This document shows, in pieces, positions 10,031-18,965 of a stretch of 64,000 nucleotides of DNA. The notes below the pieces were generated by a model. The model did no database searches. It was given only the letters and a program-made list of their open reading frames with translations, and was not told the origin of the DNA. Origin of the DNA: Pseudomonas tensinigenes (GTDB lineage: Bacteria > Pseudomonadota > Gammaproteobacteria > Pseudomonadales > Pseudomonadaceae); contig NZ_CP077089.1 of the NCBI RefSeq assembly GCF_014268445.2, forward strand, positions 1,357,501-1,421,500, given 5' to 3'. Positions within the stretch are counted from its first letter, which is position 1; each line of letters begins with the position of its first letter. Made by a program: the position numbers and the translations under genes.

Positions 10031-11535
10031 AGTTTTTCCTCGCCGTCTTCTTCTTGCAGGGCGTGCAGTTGCAGCGTGTTCGGGTTCAGAGCGCCACGGC
10101 TGGCTTGCTCTTGTTGCAGCAGACGTTGCGCTTCGGCGAGACGCTCGGGCGGCAGTTGCGCGGCGAGGGTGGTCGCCAGCTCATCGGCTTGCGGAGTGTT
10201 TTGTGCCTTGGCCAATTGGCTGAACACGTAGGCGTTGAGCGGGTCGGGTTTGGTGCCCTTGCCTTGGGAGAACAGCTGGGCGATGGCGAAATCGGCGCTG
10301 TTCTGGCCGTTGCGCGCGGCGGTCAGCAAGTGGTCGAGAGCCTTCTGCGGATAGACCTTGCCGAGGTAGCCACGGCGATAGATCTGGCCGAGGTAGTAGT
10401 CGGCGGCGACTTCACGGCCAACGGCTTTCTGGAAATGTTCTTCGGCGACTTTGGCGTCGGCCGGGACCATTTTGCCTTCGTAGTAGAGCTTGCCCAGCAA
10501 CAGCTCGGCGCGCGGCTGGTCGGCGGCGCGGCCGTTGTCGAGGTACTTCATCATCTGATCGACGTCGCCCAGTTCCGGGTAGTCGTAAAGCAGTTGTGCG
10601 AGGGTCACCCACGACGCCGGGTAGCCCGGAGCGATCGGCTCCAGCAGCGACTGCGCGGTTTTCTCGTCGGTCTTGCCGAGGGTCGAGTCGGCCAGTACGC
10701 GGGCGACGGAATCGACGCGCTGTGCAGTGACGGTGCCACGGCTGTAACCGGCCTGCATCTGCTCGATCAGCTCGGCTTGCTGTTCTGGCTGGGCACGTTT
10801 CTGATAAACCGTGGCCAGTTCGACGTAGCAGATGTCGGTGGTGTTGAGCGCGGCTTTGCAGATCTTTTCCACGTCATCCAGGTGCTGGTCGTAAGTGCCC
10901 TGAGTGCGATACAGCAGCACTTGCGCCAGACCCGCTTCCGGGTAACCGGATTTGCGCCACTGATCGATCTGCTGCTGCGCGTTGATGTTGGGGAAGCTGT
11001 GCGGGTATTGCAGATAGAGCATCGCCAGCGGGATCAACGTGTTGCCTTCGCCATTGGCGGCGGCTTTTTTCAACAGGGTTTCGGCTTCGTGGTGCTCGGC
11101 TTCGGTGGAACCCGGTTTGGCCACCAGCAAACGGCCGAGACGGGCCTGAGCGCGCGGCGAAACACTGGCGGCGGCACGGTAAGTCGCCTCGGCCTGTTTC
11201 ATTTGCGCAGGGTCGCGGCTGTCGACCTGGATATCGGCTAGGCCGACTTGCGCCTCGCTGTAACCGAGATCGGCCAGTTGCTGATAATTCTGCGCGGCGG
11301 TGGCGGTGTCGCCACGCTTGAGCGCTTCGTTGGCCAGACGCTGATCGGGCAGGCCGGCGCAACCGGCCAGACTGACCGCCAATGCCAAGGCACACACCGT
11401 CCCCATGTAGGAGTGAGCCTGCTCGCGATGCAGGCGATGCGGTACATCAGACACACCGCGCTGATCCAATCGCTGGCAGGCCAGCTCCCACAGGGATCGC
11501 GGTGTTTTCAGGATGGGTGGAGTAGTCACAGGCAT
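10027..11535 (-). CDS. algK: AlgK, outer-membrane lipoprotein with Sel1/TPR repeats; signal region contains a REPIN
   Basis: A 502-residue protein. After the lipobox LAGC (Cys at residue 59) it reads [21 protein letters not shown] and continues as TPR/Sel1-like repeats to the end, colinear with P. aeruginosa AlgK. AlgK helps localise AlgE and forms the periplasmic scaffold. The oddity is the N-terminus: the only ATG near the alg44 stop with a purine-rich leader (GAGG, 11535) gives a 58-residue pre-Cys segment instead of about 27, and residues about 14-43 are encoded by a REPIN in frame. The hydrophobic core [12 protein letters not shown] remains. A start at the ATG at 11404-11406 would give a signal peptide without positive charge and lacks a ribosome site. 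Confidence 0.93.
   Translation of the reverse strand: MPVTTPPILKTPRSLWELACQRLDQRGVSDVPHRLHREQAHSYMGTVCALALAVSLAGCAGLPDQRLANEALKRGDTATAAQNYQQLADLGYSEAQVGLADIQVDSRDPAQMKQAEATYRAAASVSPRAQARLGRLLVAKPGSTEAEHHEAETLLKKAAANGEGNTLIPLAMLYLQYPHSFPNINAQQQIDQWRKSGYPEAGLAQVLLYRTQGTYDQHLDDVEKICKAALNTTDICYVELATVYQKRAQPEQQAELIEQMQAGYSRGTVTAQRVDSVARVLADSTLGKTDEKTAQSLLEPIAPGYPASWVTLAQLLYDYPELGDVDQMMKYLDNGRAADQPRAELLLGKLYYEGKMVPADAKVAEEHFQKAVGREVAADYYLGQIYRRGYLGKVYPQKALDHLLTAARNGQNSADFAIAQLFSQGKGTKPDPLNAYVFSQLAKAQNTPQADELATTLAAQLPPERLAEAQRLLQQEQASRGALNPNTLQLHALQEEDGEEKL
11406..11495. repeat. REPIN embedded in the 5' coding part of algK
   Basis: Two inverted REP halves: TGTAGGAGTGAGCCTGCTCG at 11406 and a diverged partner, TCGCTGGCAGGCCAGCTCCC, ending near 11490, with a 35-40 bp loop. 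The left half is the TAGGAGTGAGCC class and the right the GGGAGC class, with three or more changes in the usual core. It is translated on the minus strand as part of the AlgK leader. No other repeat in this window lies inside a gene. Confidence 0.9.
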
Positions 11536-11544
11536 GTCCTCGAC

Positions 11545-12714
11545 TTAAAGACCAGCAGCCATGGCTTTGTCGATCAGCCAGTTCAGGTTCGGGCCACGGT
11601 CGCTGTTCACTTCCACCGGGCGGCCGGCGAGGCTGCTGTCGAGCGGCTCGTCAGGCTGGATCTGCACGCGGATGTCGGAGGACAGGTCGGCGCTCTTCAG
11701 GCTGGTGCTGCTGACGATCTTGCCGGTGCGGGTCTTGTCTTCGCCTGCGATCTGGAAGCTCACTGGGGTACCCGGACGCACGTCGCCGAACTGGCGATAG
11801 GAGAAGCGCGCATCGACGGTGGCCTGGGTGTTGCGCGGCACCAACTGGAAGATCACGTCGCCCTTGCTCGCGTACTGACCGTCAGCCACCAGTTGCTGGG
11901 CCACGGTGCAATCGCACGGCGAGGTCAGGGTGCCGGTCATTTGCTTGCCGAACAGTTCTTCAACCTTGGCCGGCGACAGTTGATCTTCTTCCAGATGGCC
12001 CTTGAGCACGTCGAGCATGCTGGTGCTGAAGGTCGCCAGTGGCGCGCCTTTCGCCGCAACGCCGTCGGACTTGACCAGACTCTGCACGGTGCCGTCACGC
12101 GGCATGGTGATGTTCATCCCCGGCACGCTGACCAGACCGGCCTGCGCGTGGCTGACGAAGTACATGCCGTATACCGATTTGAAAATGAACCCCGCCGCGA
12201 CCAGGCCGACCGCGAAGATACCGGCGCTGAACGTAACTGCTTTCAGGCGCCCGAACGGGGTCATGCCGGAGCCGCCGTCCTTGACCTTGCGTGCCTTGGT
12301 GAAGTTGTCGCGCTGCAGGGTAGCCAGCACTTCGCCGATGCTGACGATGTCGCCAGCCAAGTGCGAAGTGATCAAGTGGCGCAGGGTGGAAATGTCCTGC
12401 TGCTCGAGGTTCTGGAACTGGCAGCCGACGCGGCCAGTCTGGCGGTCGTAGGAGCGCACTTGCAGTTCAACGTCCATGGCCAGGCCGAGGTTGTCGATGA
12501 CGAATTGCAGGCGCGCCTTGTACACCTCGCCGATGGTCAGTGGCATTTGCCCGGCGTTGAACGCCAGACCACCGGCCGAGAGGTCCAGGACCCGCGCTTC
12601 GACCGGCGTCCGGTCGGGACCGAAGAAGCGCAGTTTGGCCGGGATTTTCACGCGGGCGTGTTGGCGCTGGGCTTCGGATTCATGCACTACGTTGGCGTTG
12701 ACGGCGGTATTCAT
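11545..12714 (-). CDS. alg44: Alg44, PilZ c-di-GMP receptor of the alginate polymerase
   Basis: A 389-residue inner-membrane protein, the same length as in P. aeruginosa. An N-terminal PilZ domain carries the c-di-GMP-binding RxxxR motif (RQHAR, about residues 17-21) and DLSAGG (about 44-49). A single membrane segment follows (VTFSAGIFAVGLVAAGFIF, about 160-180), then a periplasmic HlyD/MFP-like domain (PGMNITMPRDGTVQSL). Alg44 binds c-di-GMP and activates the synthase Alg8. It starts 35 bp after alg8 and ends 9 bp before algK. Confidence 0.96.
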   Translation of the reverse strand: MNTAVNANVVHESEAQRQHARVKIPAKLRFFGPDRTPVEARVLDLSAGGLAFNAGQMPLTIGEVYKARLQFVIDNLGLAMDVELQVRSYDRQTGRVGCQFQNLEQQDISTLRHLITSHLAGDIVSIGEVLATLQRDNFTKARKVKDGGSGMTPFGRLKAVTFSAGIFAVGLVAAGFIFKSVYGMYFVSHAQAGLVSVPGMNITMPRDGTVQSLVKSDGVAAKGAPLATFSTSMLDVLKGHLEEDQLSPAKVEELFGKQMTGTLTSPCDCTVAQQLVADGQYASKGDVIFQLVPRNTQATVDARFSYRQFGDVRPGTPVSFQIAGEDKTRTGKIVSSTSLKSADLSSDIRVQIQPDEPLDSSLAGRPVEVNSDRGPNLNWLIDKAMAAGL

Positions 12715-12749
12715 AGGGGCGATTTCCTTGTTAATTCAATAGGGGCGGG

Positions 12750-14231
12750 TCAGACCATCATCAGCAGCACGGCGACGAAAATGCTGCCGGCGGAGAAGGT
12801 CATGGTCCGAGACGACCAGGTGTTGAACCAACGTTGAAAGCTGGCGAGATCACGGGTCAGGGATGTGGGTTGGCGAGTCCAGGATTGTTGGTCGAGGCGG
12901 AAGAACACGTAGATCTTCACCAGCGCACCGACGATCTGGTTGTAATACAGAATCGCTGGGTAAGCCGGGCCGATGCGGTGACCGGAGCACGACAACAGCA
13001 GGGTCAGAATCAGGCGGGTGATGCCGATCCACAGCAGGTAAACCAGGATGAACGCGGTGCCGTATTTGAAGCTGGCGATCATCGCCACGGTCAGGCCGAG
13101 CAAGGAGGTCCACATCGATACGCGTTGATCGAACAGCACCACCGAGGTGAACGCGCCAAGGCGTTTCACACCCAGGCCCAGTGCTCGCGAGTTCTGCCGC
13201 AGGTTGTTGCCGTACCAGCGGAACATCAGTTTGCGGCTGGCCTTGATGAAGCTTTTTTCCGGCGGGTGTTCAACGGTGTTGATCGCCGCGTCAGGCACGT
13301 AGAAGGTGTCGTAACCGAGGCGCATCAGGCTGAACCAGCTCGACTTGTCGTCGCCGGTCAAGAATTTGAAGCGGCCCAGACGCCAGTGTTGCAGCGAGTC
13401 GCTTTCAACGTCGGCGATGAATTCCGGGTTGGTCACCACGGTGGCGCGGAACACCGACATACGACCGGTCATGGTCAGTACGCGTTTGGACAGGGCCATC
13501 GAGCACATGTTGATGTGGCGCTGGGCGAAACGCAGCTTGTGCCATTCGCTCATGATGTAGCCGCCGCGCACTTCGCAGAATTCGTTGGTGGTCAGGCCGC
13601 CGACGTTGCCGAACAGCTGGAACCACGGCACGGTCTTGCGCACGGTGCCTTCGCCGAGCACGGTGTCGCCATCGATCACGGCCACCACGGCGCGGTCGTC
13701 CGGCAGGTGACGGGAGATCGCGCGGAAACCGTAGGCCAGGCCATCGCGTTTGCCGGTGCCGGGAATGCGCACGAAGTCGAGCTTCACGCGATCGGGCGGA
13801 TTCATCCGTGCCCACAGCGCCTTGACCAGCAGCTCATCGGACATTTCCACGATCGAGCAAACCACGGTGGTCGGCAGTTCGCAGTCGATGGCTTCACGGA
13901 TCACCGAGCTGTAGACCTGCGCGGTGGTGAGCGCGTCGATACGGAAACTGGTGACCATCAGAAACACATGCGACGGGTCCGCCGCTTTACCCAGCTTGCG
14001 CACTTTGCGGCGCAGGTGCGGGTAAACGATGTAGAGAAAAATCATGCCGCGCACAAAGTGCGTTGCACCCATCGAGTAGCGCCAGATACCCACGGCGCCA
14101 ATCAGGAAAATGAAGTCCTTCGACTCGGAGTCGAATGTGGACGTGGGCAGCATCAAGGCCAGGCCCATCAGCAGACTGAGATAAAAAAGCCAGCCGGCTG
14201 ATTGCAGAAAAAAATGTTTGAGCTTGGTCAT
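12750..14231 (-). CDS. alg8: Alg8, alginate synthase glycosyltransferase
   Basis: A 493-residue family 2 glycosyltransferase that polymerises mannuronic acid from GDP-mannuronate at the inner membrane. The start is placed at [18 protein letters not shown] (ATG at 14229-14231, GGA 8 bases upstream), which gives the family length; ATGs at 14240 and 14282 are in frame but poorer. Seen in order: two N-terminal membrane helices, [11 protein letters not shown] (the D-x-D type motif near residue 188), [27 protein letters not shown] (with the TED-like and QxxRW-like positions, near 295-320), then C-terminal membrane helices. It is regulated by c-di-GMP through Alg44. Confidence 0.96.
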   Translation of the reverse strand: MTKLKHFFLQSAGWLFYLSLLMGLALMLPTSTFDSESKDFIFLIGAVGIWRYSMGATHFVRGMIFLYIVYPHLRRKVRKLGKAADPSHVFLMVTSFRIDALTTAQVYSSVIREAIDCELPTTVVCSIVEMSDELLVKALWARMNPPDRVKLDFVRIPGTGKRDGLAYGFRAISRHLPDDRAVVAVIDGDTVLGEGTVRKTVPWFQLFGNVGGLTTNEFCEVRGGYIMSEWHKLRFAQRHINMCSMALSKRVLTMTGRMSVFRATVVTNPEFIADVESDSLQHWRLGRFKFLTGDDKSSWFSLMRLGYDTFYVPDAAINTVEHPPEKSFIKASRKLMFRWYGNNLRQNSRALGLGVKRLGAFTSVVLFDQRVSMWTSLLGLTVAMIASFKYGTAFILVYLLWIGITRLILTLLLSCSGHRIGPAYPAILYYNQIVGALVKIYVFFRLDQQSWTRQPTSLTRDLASFQRWFNTWSSRTMTFSAGSIFVAVLLMMV

Positions 14232-14253
14232 CAACGTCATCCGAAGGTGAGAA

Positions 14254-14320
14254 GGCTTCAAGCCGCAAGCTTCGAGCTGCAAGCGGAACGCTTTGGCTTG
14301 CAGCTCGAGGCTTGTCGCTT
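14254..14320. repeat. AGCTGCAAG-type inverted repeat between algD and alg8
   Basis: GCTTCAAGCCGCAAGCTTCG / AGCTGCAAGC on the left and GCTTGCAGCTCGAGGCTTGT on the right form a hairpin in the 98-bp algD-alg8 gap. It is the same family as the repeat between algF and algA (430-505) and the one at 44345-44440. Confidence 0.65.
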
Positions 14321-14329
14321 AGGGCTGCT

Positions 14330-15646
14330 TTACCAGCAGATACCTTCGGTGCGAGTACCGGCGTCGGTGGCTTTGGCCATGAAGCCCACCAGGTCGATGA
14401 CCTGTTTGCCGTGCGGCGCTTGCTGCGCCAACGGGCGGAACTTCTCGTCGCGGTTGCCGAGGATGATCACGTCGGAGTTGTCGATCACCGAATCGAAGTC
14501 CGCGTTGAGCAGGGACGAAACGTGCGGGATCTTCGACTCGATGTAGTCCTTGTTCGCGCCGTGAACACGGGCGTACTCGACGTTGCTGTCGTAGATGCTC
14601 AGGTCGTAACCCTTGCCGATCAGCATCTCGGCCAGCTCTACCAGCGGGCTTTCGCGCAGGTCGTCGGTACCGGCCTTGAAGCTCAGACCGAGCAGGGCGA
14701 CTTTGCGTTTGTCGTGGCTTTCAACGATGTCGAAGGCGTTCTGCACTTGCGATTCGTTGCTGCGCATCAGCGAGTTGAGCAGCGGCGCTTCGACGTCCAG
14801 CGAACCGGCGCGGTAGGTCAGGGCGCGCACGTCTTTCGGCAGGCACGAACCGCCGAAGGCGAAGCCCGGGCGCATGTAGTACTGGGACAGGTTGAGGGTC
14901 TTGTCCTGGCAGACCACGTCCATCACTTCACGGCCATCGACGCCGACGGCTTTGGCGATGTTGCCGATCTCGTTGGCGAAGGTCACTTTGGTCGCGTGCC
15001 AGACGTTGCAGGTGTACTTGATCATCTCGGCAACGGCGATGTCCTTGCGGATGATCGGTGCGTCGAGTTCTTCGTACAGCGATTGCAGAACGTCGCCCGA
15101 GGCCTTGTCGAACTCGCCGATGACGGTCATCGGTGGCAGGTCGTAATCGGCAATCGCGGTGGATTCACGCAGGAATTCCGGGTTGACCGCAACGCCGAAG
15201 TCGACACCGGCCTTCTTGCCCGAGCAGTCTTCGAGAATCGGGATCACCACGTTGGCGACGGTGCCCGGCAGCACGGTGCTGCGCACGACGATGGTGTGGC
15301 GAGTGGTTTTTTCACGCAGAACAAAACCGATCTCGCGGCATACCGCTTCGATGTAGTTCAGTTCGAGGTCGCCGTTCTTCTTGCTCGGCGTGCCAACGCA
15401 GATCATCGACAGGTCGGTGTCACGAATCGCTTCGGCGAAGTTGGTCGTGCCACGCAGACGACCGGTCTGGATACCCTGTTGCAGAAGTTCGCCCAGGCCC
15501 GGTTCAACAATTGGCGACTTGCCGGCGTTGATCATGTCGATCTTGTCTTTGGCAACATCGACGCCAACTACGTCATGGCCCCGTGCAGACAGGCAACCGG
15601 CACATACTGCGCCAACGTAACCCAAACCAAATATGCTGATGCGCAT
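14330..15646 (-). CDS. algD: AlgD, GDP-mannose 6-dehydrogenase
   Basis: First gene of the alginate operon, 438 residues. It oxidises GDP-mannose to GDP-mannuronic acid with two NAD+, the committed step. The N-terminal Rossmann motif is MRISIFGLGYVGAVCAGCLS, and the catalytic cysteine lies in GFAFGGSCLPKDVRAL near residue 268. A GAGG ribosome site precedes the ATG at 15644-15646 by 8 bases. A small perfect hairpin (GGCCTT-CT-AAGGCC on the message, 15670-15683) sits about 15 bases before this site. It is preceded by a long gene-free region and an AlgU-like promoter. Confidence 0.97.
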   Translation of the reverse strand: MRISIFGLGYVGAVCAGCLSARGHDVVGVDVAKDKIDMINAGKSPIVEPGLGELLQQGIQTGRLRGTTNFAEAIRDTDLSMICVGTPSKKNGDLELNYIEAVCREIGFVLREKTTRHTIVVRSTVLPGTVANVVIPILEDCSGKKAGVDFGVAVNPEFLRESTAIADYDLPPMTVIGEFDKASGDVLQSLYEELDAPIIRKDIAVAEMIKYTCNVWHATKVTFANEIGNIAKAVGVDGREVMDVVCQDKTLNLSQYYMRPGFAFGGSCLPKDVRALTYRAGSLDVEAPLLNSLMRSNESQVQNAFDIVESHDKRKVALLGLSFKAGTDDLRESPLVELAEMLIGKGYDLSIYDSNVEYARVHGANKDYIESKIPHVSSLLNADFDSVIDNSDVIILGNRDEKFRPLAQQAPHGKQVIDLVGFMAKATDAGTRTEGICW

Positions 15647-16033
15647 CGCAATTACCTCTGTATATATCAGGCCTTAGAAGGCCGGAGTTAATGGTGTTCA
15701 GCGTTCATTAGTGCACTCGAAAGTGCGGCATACAGGCGCCACAATGCCGTGTGCAGGCATACTAAGTTCCGAGTGTCTAAATAAGTGCACTCAAGATGTG
15801 CGCAACCAGGCCTTGTTGTTATGACTTGCCCTGTTATGCAGCCGATCTTCTTTGGAGAAGACTCTTGTGCAATCGTCTTGCGCGCTCGATGTCAGGATTA
15901 AAGTCCCGTGAATCAAGCGGTTGGGTGCTCAGGCGAGCACGTTTATAAGGGCGCGGCCATGGCCTTTGTAGGGGATATAAATGGTGCGTATCTCCTGTTC
16001 ATCGTCTGTTTTGAGACTAGTTAGTCATCTAGG

Positions 16034-16053
16034 CAAGTTGCTGTGACAACTTG
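16034..16053. promoter_or_regulatory. Perfect inverted repeat in the algD leader
   Basis: CAAGTTG-CTGTGA-CAACTTG, two 7-bp arms with a 6-bp spacer. If the promoter at 16119-16146 is correct this lies about 70-85 bases into the algD transcript, so it could be an RNA hairpin or a protein site. No regulator can be named from sequence alone. Confidence 0.5.
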
Positions 16054-16118
16054 GTTACATGGCTATCTGCTCTGCGTAAGTTATCTCGTACAAACTCGGC
16101 GAGAATCGTTACCGGTGG

Positions 16119-16146
16119 TATGAGCTATGCATTCGGACGAAGTTCC
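16119..16146 (-). promoter_or_regulatory. Candidate AlgU (sigma-22/RpoE-type) promoter of algD
   Basis: On the minus strand GGAACTT (16146-16140), a 16-base spacer, then TCATA (16123-16119), close to the AlgU pattern GAACTT-N16/17-TCtgA that drives algD in P. aeruginosa. Transcription from here would give a leader of about 465 bases, in line with the long algD leader known in P. aeruginosa. The rest of 15647-16456 is gene-free. Confidence 0.6.
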
Positions 16147-16269
16147 TGCCCGCTCATCGCGAAAGTTGAAATTTCTTGAAATATTGTCAGAGATGGCACT
16201 AGTCTCAATTTGATAGCACTTTCGTTTTCGACCTTTAATAACAGGCGAAAAATCACGTTAGATAGTTTT

Positions 16270-16304
16270 GTGCCACTACGGTGAAAAAATTTAGGTGCCA
16301 CTAC
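16270..16304. promoter_or_regulatory. Direct repeat upstream of the algD promoter
   Basis: GTGCCACTAC occurs at 16270-16279 and again at 16295-16304, exactly 25 bp apart, each followed by a TGAAAAAA tract. The pair lies about 125-160 bp upstream of the proposed -35 in an AT-rich stretch, a reasonable place for an activator or repressor site. The binding protein is unknown. Confidence 0.4.
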
Positions 16305-16415
16305 TGAAAAAAATGATCAGTGTCGAGTGAAACTAATCTTAGAAAAGACAGGGAGGTTTTTCTGGCGCCAGTAAAATGGCGAAATGTAGCGAGGGTTTTT
16401 TGACATCGTGCGAGC

Positions 16416-16445
16416 TGCACGACTCTTTATAGAAAGAGTCGTGCA
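16416..16445. terminator. Perfect 13-bp stem-loop downstream of yaaA
   Basis: TGCACGACTCTTT (16416-16428), loop ATAG, then its exact complement (16433-16445). It begins 12 bp past the yaaA stop on the minus strand and also marks the far end of the algD regulatory region. There is no clear T-run, so it may be an end-protecting hairpin rather than a standard intrinsic terminator. Confidence 0.55.
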
Positions 16446-16456
16446 TTGGGCATGCT

Positions 16457-17236
16457 TTATTCGGGGGCGTGGTCGCGCAAAAACACCAGATTGTCCGGTT
16501 TCGACTGTTCGGCGCTGTAGCGATAACCCTGCACATCGAACTGCTTGAGCAGGGCCGGATCGTTGATCTTTTCCTGAATCACGAAACGGCTCATCAGGCC
16601 CCGCGCTTTCTTCGCGTAGAAACTGATGATCTTGTACTGGCCGTTCTTCTGATCCTTGAACTCTGTATTGATGATCCGCGCGTTCAGAGCTGTGCGCTTG
16701 ACCGCCGAGAAGTACTCGTTGGAAGCGAGGTTGAGCAGCACGTCATCGCCCTGATCGGCCAGTGCTTCGTTCAACCACTCGCTGATGCGCGTGCCCCAGA
16801 AGGCGTACAGATCTTTGCCACGGGCGTTGGCCAGTTTGGTGCCCATTTCCAGACGGTACGGCTGCATCAGGTCGAGCGGGCGCAGCAGGCCATAGAGGCC
16901 GGAGAGCATACGCAAGTGTTTTTGCGCGTAGTCGAAGTTGGCTTCGCTGAAGGATTGCGCGTCGAGACCGGTATAGACGTCGCCCTTGAAGGCGAGCAGC
17001 GCCTGTTTGGCGTTGTCCGGGGTGAACGCAGGCGTCCAGCTGCCGAAACGCGCGGCGTTGAGCCCGCCGATCTTGTCTGACACGTGCATCAGTTCGCTGA
17101 TCTGCGCCGGCGTCAGCTCGCGCAATTGCTGGATCAGTTCCTGCGAGTGGTCGAGGTATTGCGGCTGGGTGAAGCGCTGGGTCGCCGGCGGTGTTTCGTA
17201 ATCGAGGGTCTTGGCGGGGGAAATCACCATCAGCAT
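16457..17236 (-). CDS. yaaA: YaaA, peroxide-stress protein (DUF328/UPF0246)
   Basis: A 259-residue protein matching the YaaA family across its length: [14 protein letters not shown] at the start, [24 protein letters not shown] around residue 120, and [10 protein letters not shown] near 220. In E. coli YaaA lowers free iron and DNA damage during peroxide stress; its fold contains a DNA-binding element, and the molecular activity is not fully settled. It is a single gene with GGAG before the ATG (GGAGACGACTTC), separated from its neighbours by a REPIN on one side and the algD promoter region on the other. Confidence 0.93.
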   Translation of the reverse strand: MLMVISPAKTLDYETPPATQRFTQPQYLDHSQELIQQLRELTPAQISELMHVSDKIGGLNAARFGSWTPAFTPDNAKQALLAFKGDVYTGLDAQSFSEANFDYAQKHLRMLSGLYGLLRPLDLMQPYRLEMGTKLANARGKDLYAFWGTRISEWLNEALADQGDDVLLNLASNEYFSAVKRTALNARIINTEFKDQKNGQYKIISFYAKKARGLMSRFVIQEKINDPALLKQFDVQGYRYSAEQSKPDNLVFLRDHAPE

Positions 17237-17332
17237 GAAGTCGTCTCCTTTAATCGTGGGGGCGATTCTAGGGGGTTGTCGGTGTTGACTCCAGCTATCA
17301 AGCCCATAGGTGATCGACGGCTTAACTCAACA

Positions 17333-17430
17333 CCCCTGTGGGAGCGAGCCTGCTCGCGAAAGCGGATTCAGATTCACTATAAATATCGACTGATACACCG
17401 CATTCGCGAGCAGGCTCGCTCCCACAGGGG
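17333..17430. repeat. REPIN (near-identical inverse of the copy at 20422-20520)
   Basis: Inverted REP pair beginning CCCCTGTGGGAGCGAGCCTG and ending in its reverse complement, with about 45 bp between the halves. Reverse-complemented it matches the REPIN at 20422-20520, loop included, with only two differences that I can see. Confidence 0.95.
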
Positions 17431-17488
17431 ATATGTGTTGCTGCGGGAAATGGGGCAGGATCAGCTATAGTGCCGCGCGGGTTTTGTT

Positions 17489-18628
17489 ATGGAGACATCC
17501 CTTTTGCGCATTGTTCTTTTATTCACCGCGTGGCTGTTGAGCTTCGGTGCCATCGCGGCGCCGGGTGATGTGGCGACGCTGGATCGCAGCACCTGGCCGG
17601 AGCAGCTCAGCAATCCGACGCTGTTTGATGTGGCTTCACGGGCAGAAATCCTCATGTTCGCCCGTGGCCTGCTCGGTACCGAATCGATGGACGAAGCCGC
17701 TTTGGCTCAGCGTCTGGGCCTGCGCACGATCAACATCGACGCGATCAACAGCCTGCGCCAGCGTCTCTGGCAGCGGCTGTTGGCCAACTACAACTACGCC
17801 CAGCAAAGCTGCGATCAGGACGCCTCGTTCTGTTTCCTCGTCGAAGACCTGCCGACCCTGCGTGAGCAAGCTGCCAAGTTCGTGGTCAGCGATGACAGCT
17901 ATTACACCAAGTGGGCCGAGCCGAGCCGGATCTTCCATTTGCAGTATCTGGATGAACTGATGCGCAAGGCGGCGCTGTCACCGCAGACCAGCAGCGAAAT
18001 CGATCGTTTCGGCGACTACGAGCGTAACGGCGACGAGATGCATGACCGGCTGTTTTTGCTGACCTTCGACAGCGCCGCCAACCTGCAACCGGACAACACT
18101 GACTGGCTCACCGAATACCTGCGCAAGTCCAACCTGAGCGGCACGTTCTTTGTGTTGGGCAAGGATATTCAGGCGCGGCTGGCCGATCGTTCGGTCAGCA
18201 GCCTGCAAGCCGGGTTCTCGAAACAGTGCGTCGGCGTGCAGGGTTGGGAGTTCCGTTCCCACAGCCACTGGCAGGACTGGCAGGATTCGGTGCGACGCAG
18301 TGCTGATCTGGTGAAGAGCAAGTTGCCGGAGAACTACGTGCCGCTGTTCCGTCCGCCGGAAGGGCAGCGTCGCAGCGATGCGCAAGGTTTTTTCAATACC
18401 CAGGGCCTGCAAGTGGCGCTGTGGGACATCGACGCCCAGGACGGCGCCGGCAAACTCAAGGGCTCAGCGAGCGCGCAGCGGGTACTGACGCTGATGCTGT
18501 TGTGGCGCCATGGGGTGATCAATTTCAACATGAAGCAGGACGCGGTGAAGACTTCGTTGCCGTGGCTGATCACGCAAACCGCGCAGAGCGGCATCGGTTG
18601 GGAAGACTGTCAGGATGCGTTTCGCTGA
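17489..18628 (+). CDS. NodB-fold polysaccharide deacetylase family protein, probably inactive
   Basis: A 379-residue exported protein with signal sequence LLRIVLLFTAWLLSFGAIAA. The C-terminal half (about 190-370) is a NodB-like domain: FLLTFDSAAN corresponds to motif 1, EFRSHSHWQDW to motif 2, FRPPEGQR to motif 3 and LWDIDAQD to motif 4. The usual TFDD has Ser in place of the metal-ligand Asp, H(S/T)xxH has Gln for the second His, and motif 5 lacks its His (GVINFN), so two metal ligands and the catalytic acid appear missing. The N-terminal half (30-180) is not recognised. Start: ATG at 17489; a TTG five codons later has GGAGA at better spacing and may be the true start. Confidence 0.8.
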   Translation: METSLLRIVLLFTAWLLSFGAIAAPGDVATLDRSTWPEQLSNPTLFDVASRAEILMFARGLLGTESMDEAALAQRLGLRTINIDAINSLRQRLWQRLLANYNYAQQSCDQDASFCFLVEDLPTLREQAAKFVVSDDSYYTKWAEPSRIFHLQYLDELMRKAALSPQTSSEIDRFGDYERNGDEMHDRLFLLTFDSAANLQPDNTDWLTEYLRKSNLSGTFFVLGKDIQARLADRSVSSLQAGFSKQCVGVQGWEFRSHSHWQDWQDSVRRSADLVKSKLPENYVPLFRPPEGQRRSDAQGFFNTQGLQVALWDIDAQDGAGKLKGSASAQRVLTLMLLWRHGVINFNMKQDAVKTSLPWLITQTAQSGIGWEDCQDAFR

Positions 18629-18635
18629 GAAACGG

Positions 18636-18677
18636 CAAAAGCCCGGAAACATTGGGCTTGGGGTGATTTTTTACGGG
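18636..18677 (+). terminator. Probable intrinsic terminator after the deacetylase-like gene
   Basis: AAGCCC and GGGCTT arms with a 9-base loop, followed 8 bases later by ATTTTTT. It starts about 10 bp after the stop codon. The remaining 18680-18965 has no gene and should contain the phoH promoter; GCAGTCACTT occurs twice there (about 18868 and 18899). Confidence 0.55.
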
Positions 18678-18965
18678 ATTTCGGTGCAGGCGGACTTCCG
18701 ACTTTAGCGGGCTATGGACAGTCCGCCAAGGGCTTTTCGTCACTCTGCAAAATAAACTTAAAAAAACCGTCAAAGTACTTTTTTATGTCATCGGTTTTGG
18801 AGTATTACGAAGACAGACCGCCGAAACCTGCAACACAGGTGGCGTCTTCCAAGACCCGTTTGTTTGCAGTCACTTGAATCTCCGCAGGTGAGATTTCGGC
18901 AGTCACTTCGAGGCGCAGCACCGCTCAGGTATTGCGTCTACTGGCTCTGACAAAGGTGACCGAGT

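Noticed and set aside
15740..15770. GGAACTT at 15770-15764 as the algD promoter
   Set aside because: No acceptable -10 box at 16-17 bases; the copy at 16146 has TCATA at 16 bases.
16339..16536. 65-codon frame between the algD region and yaaA
   Set aside because: Overlaps the 13-bp hairpin and the yaaA 3' end on the same strand; no recognisable protein.
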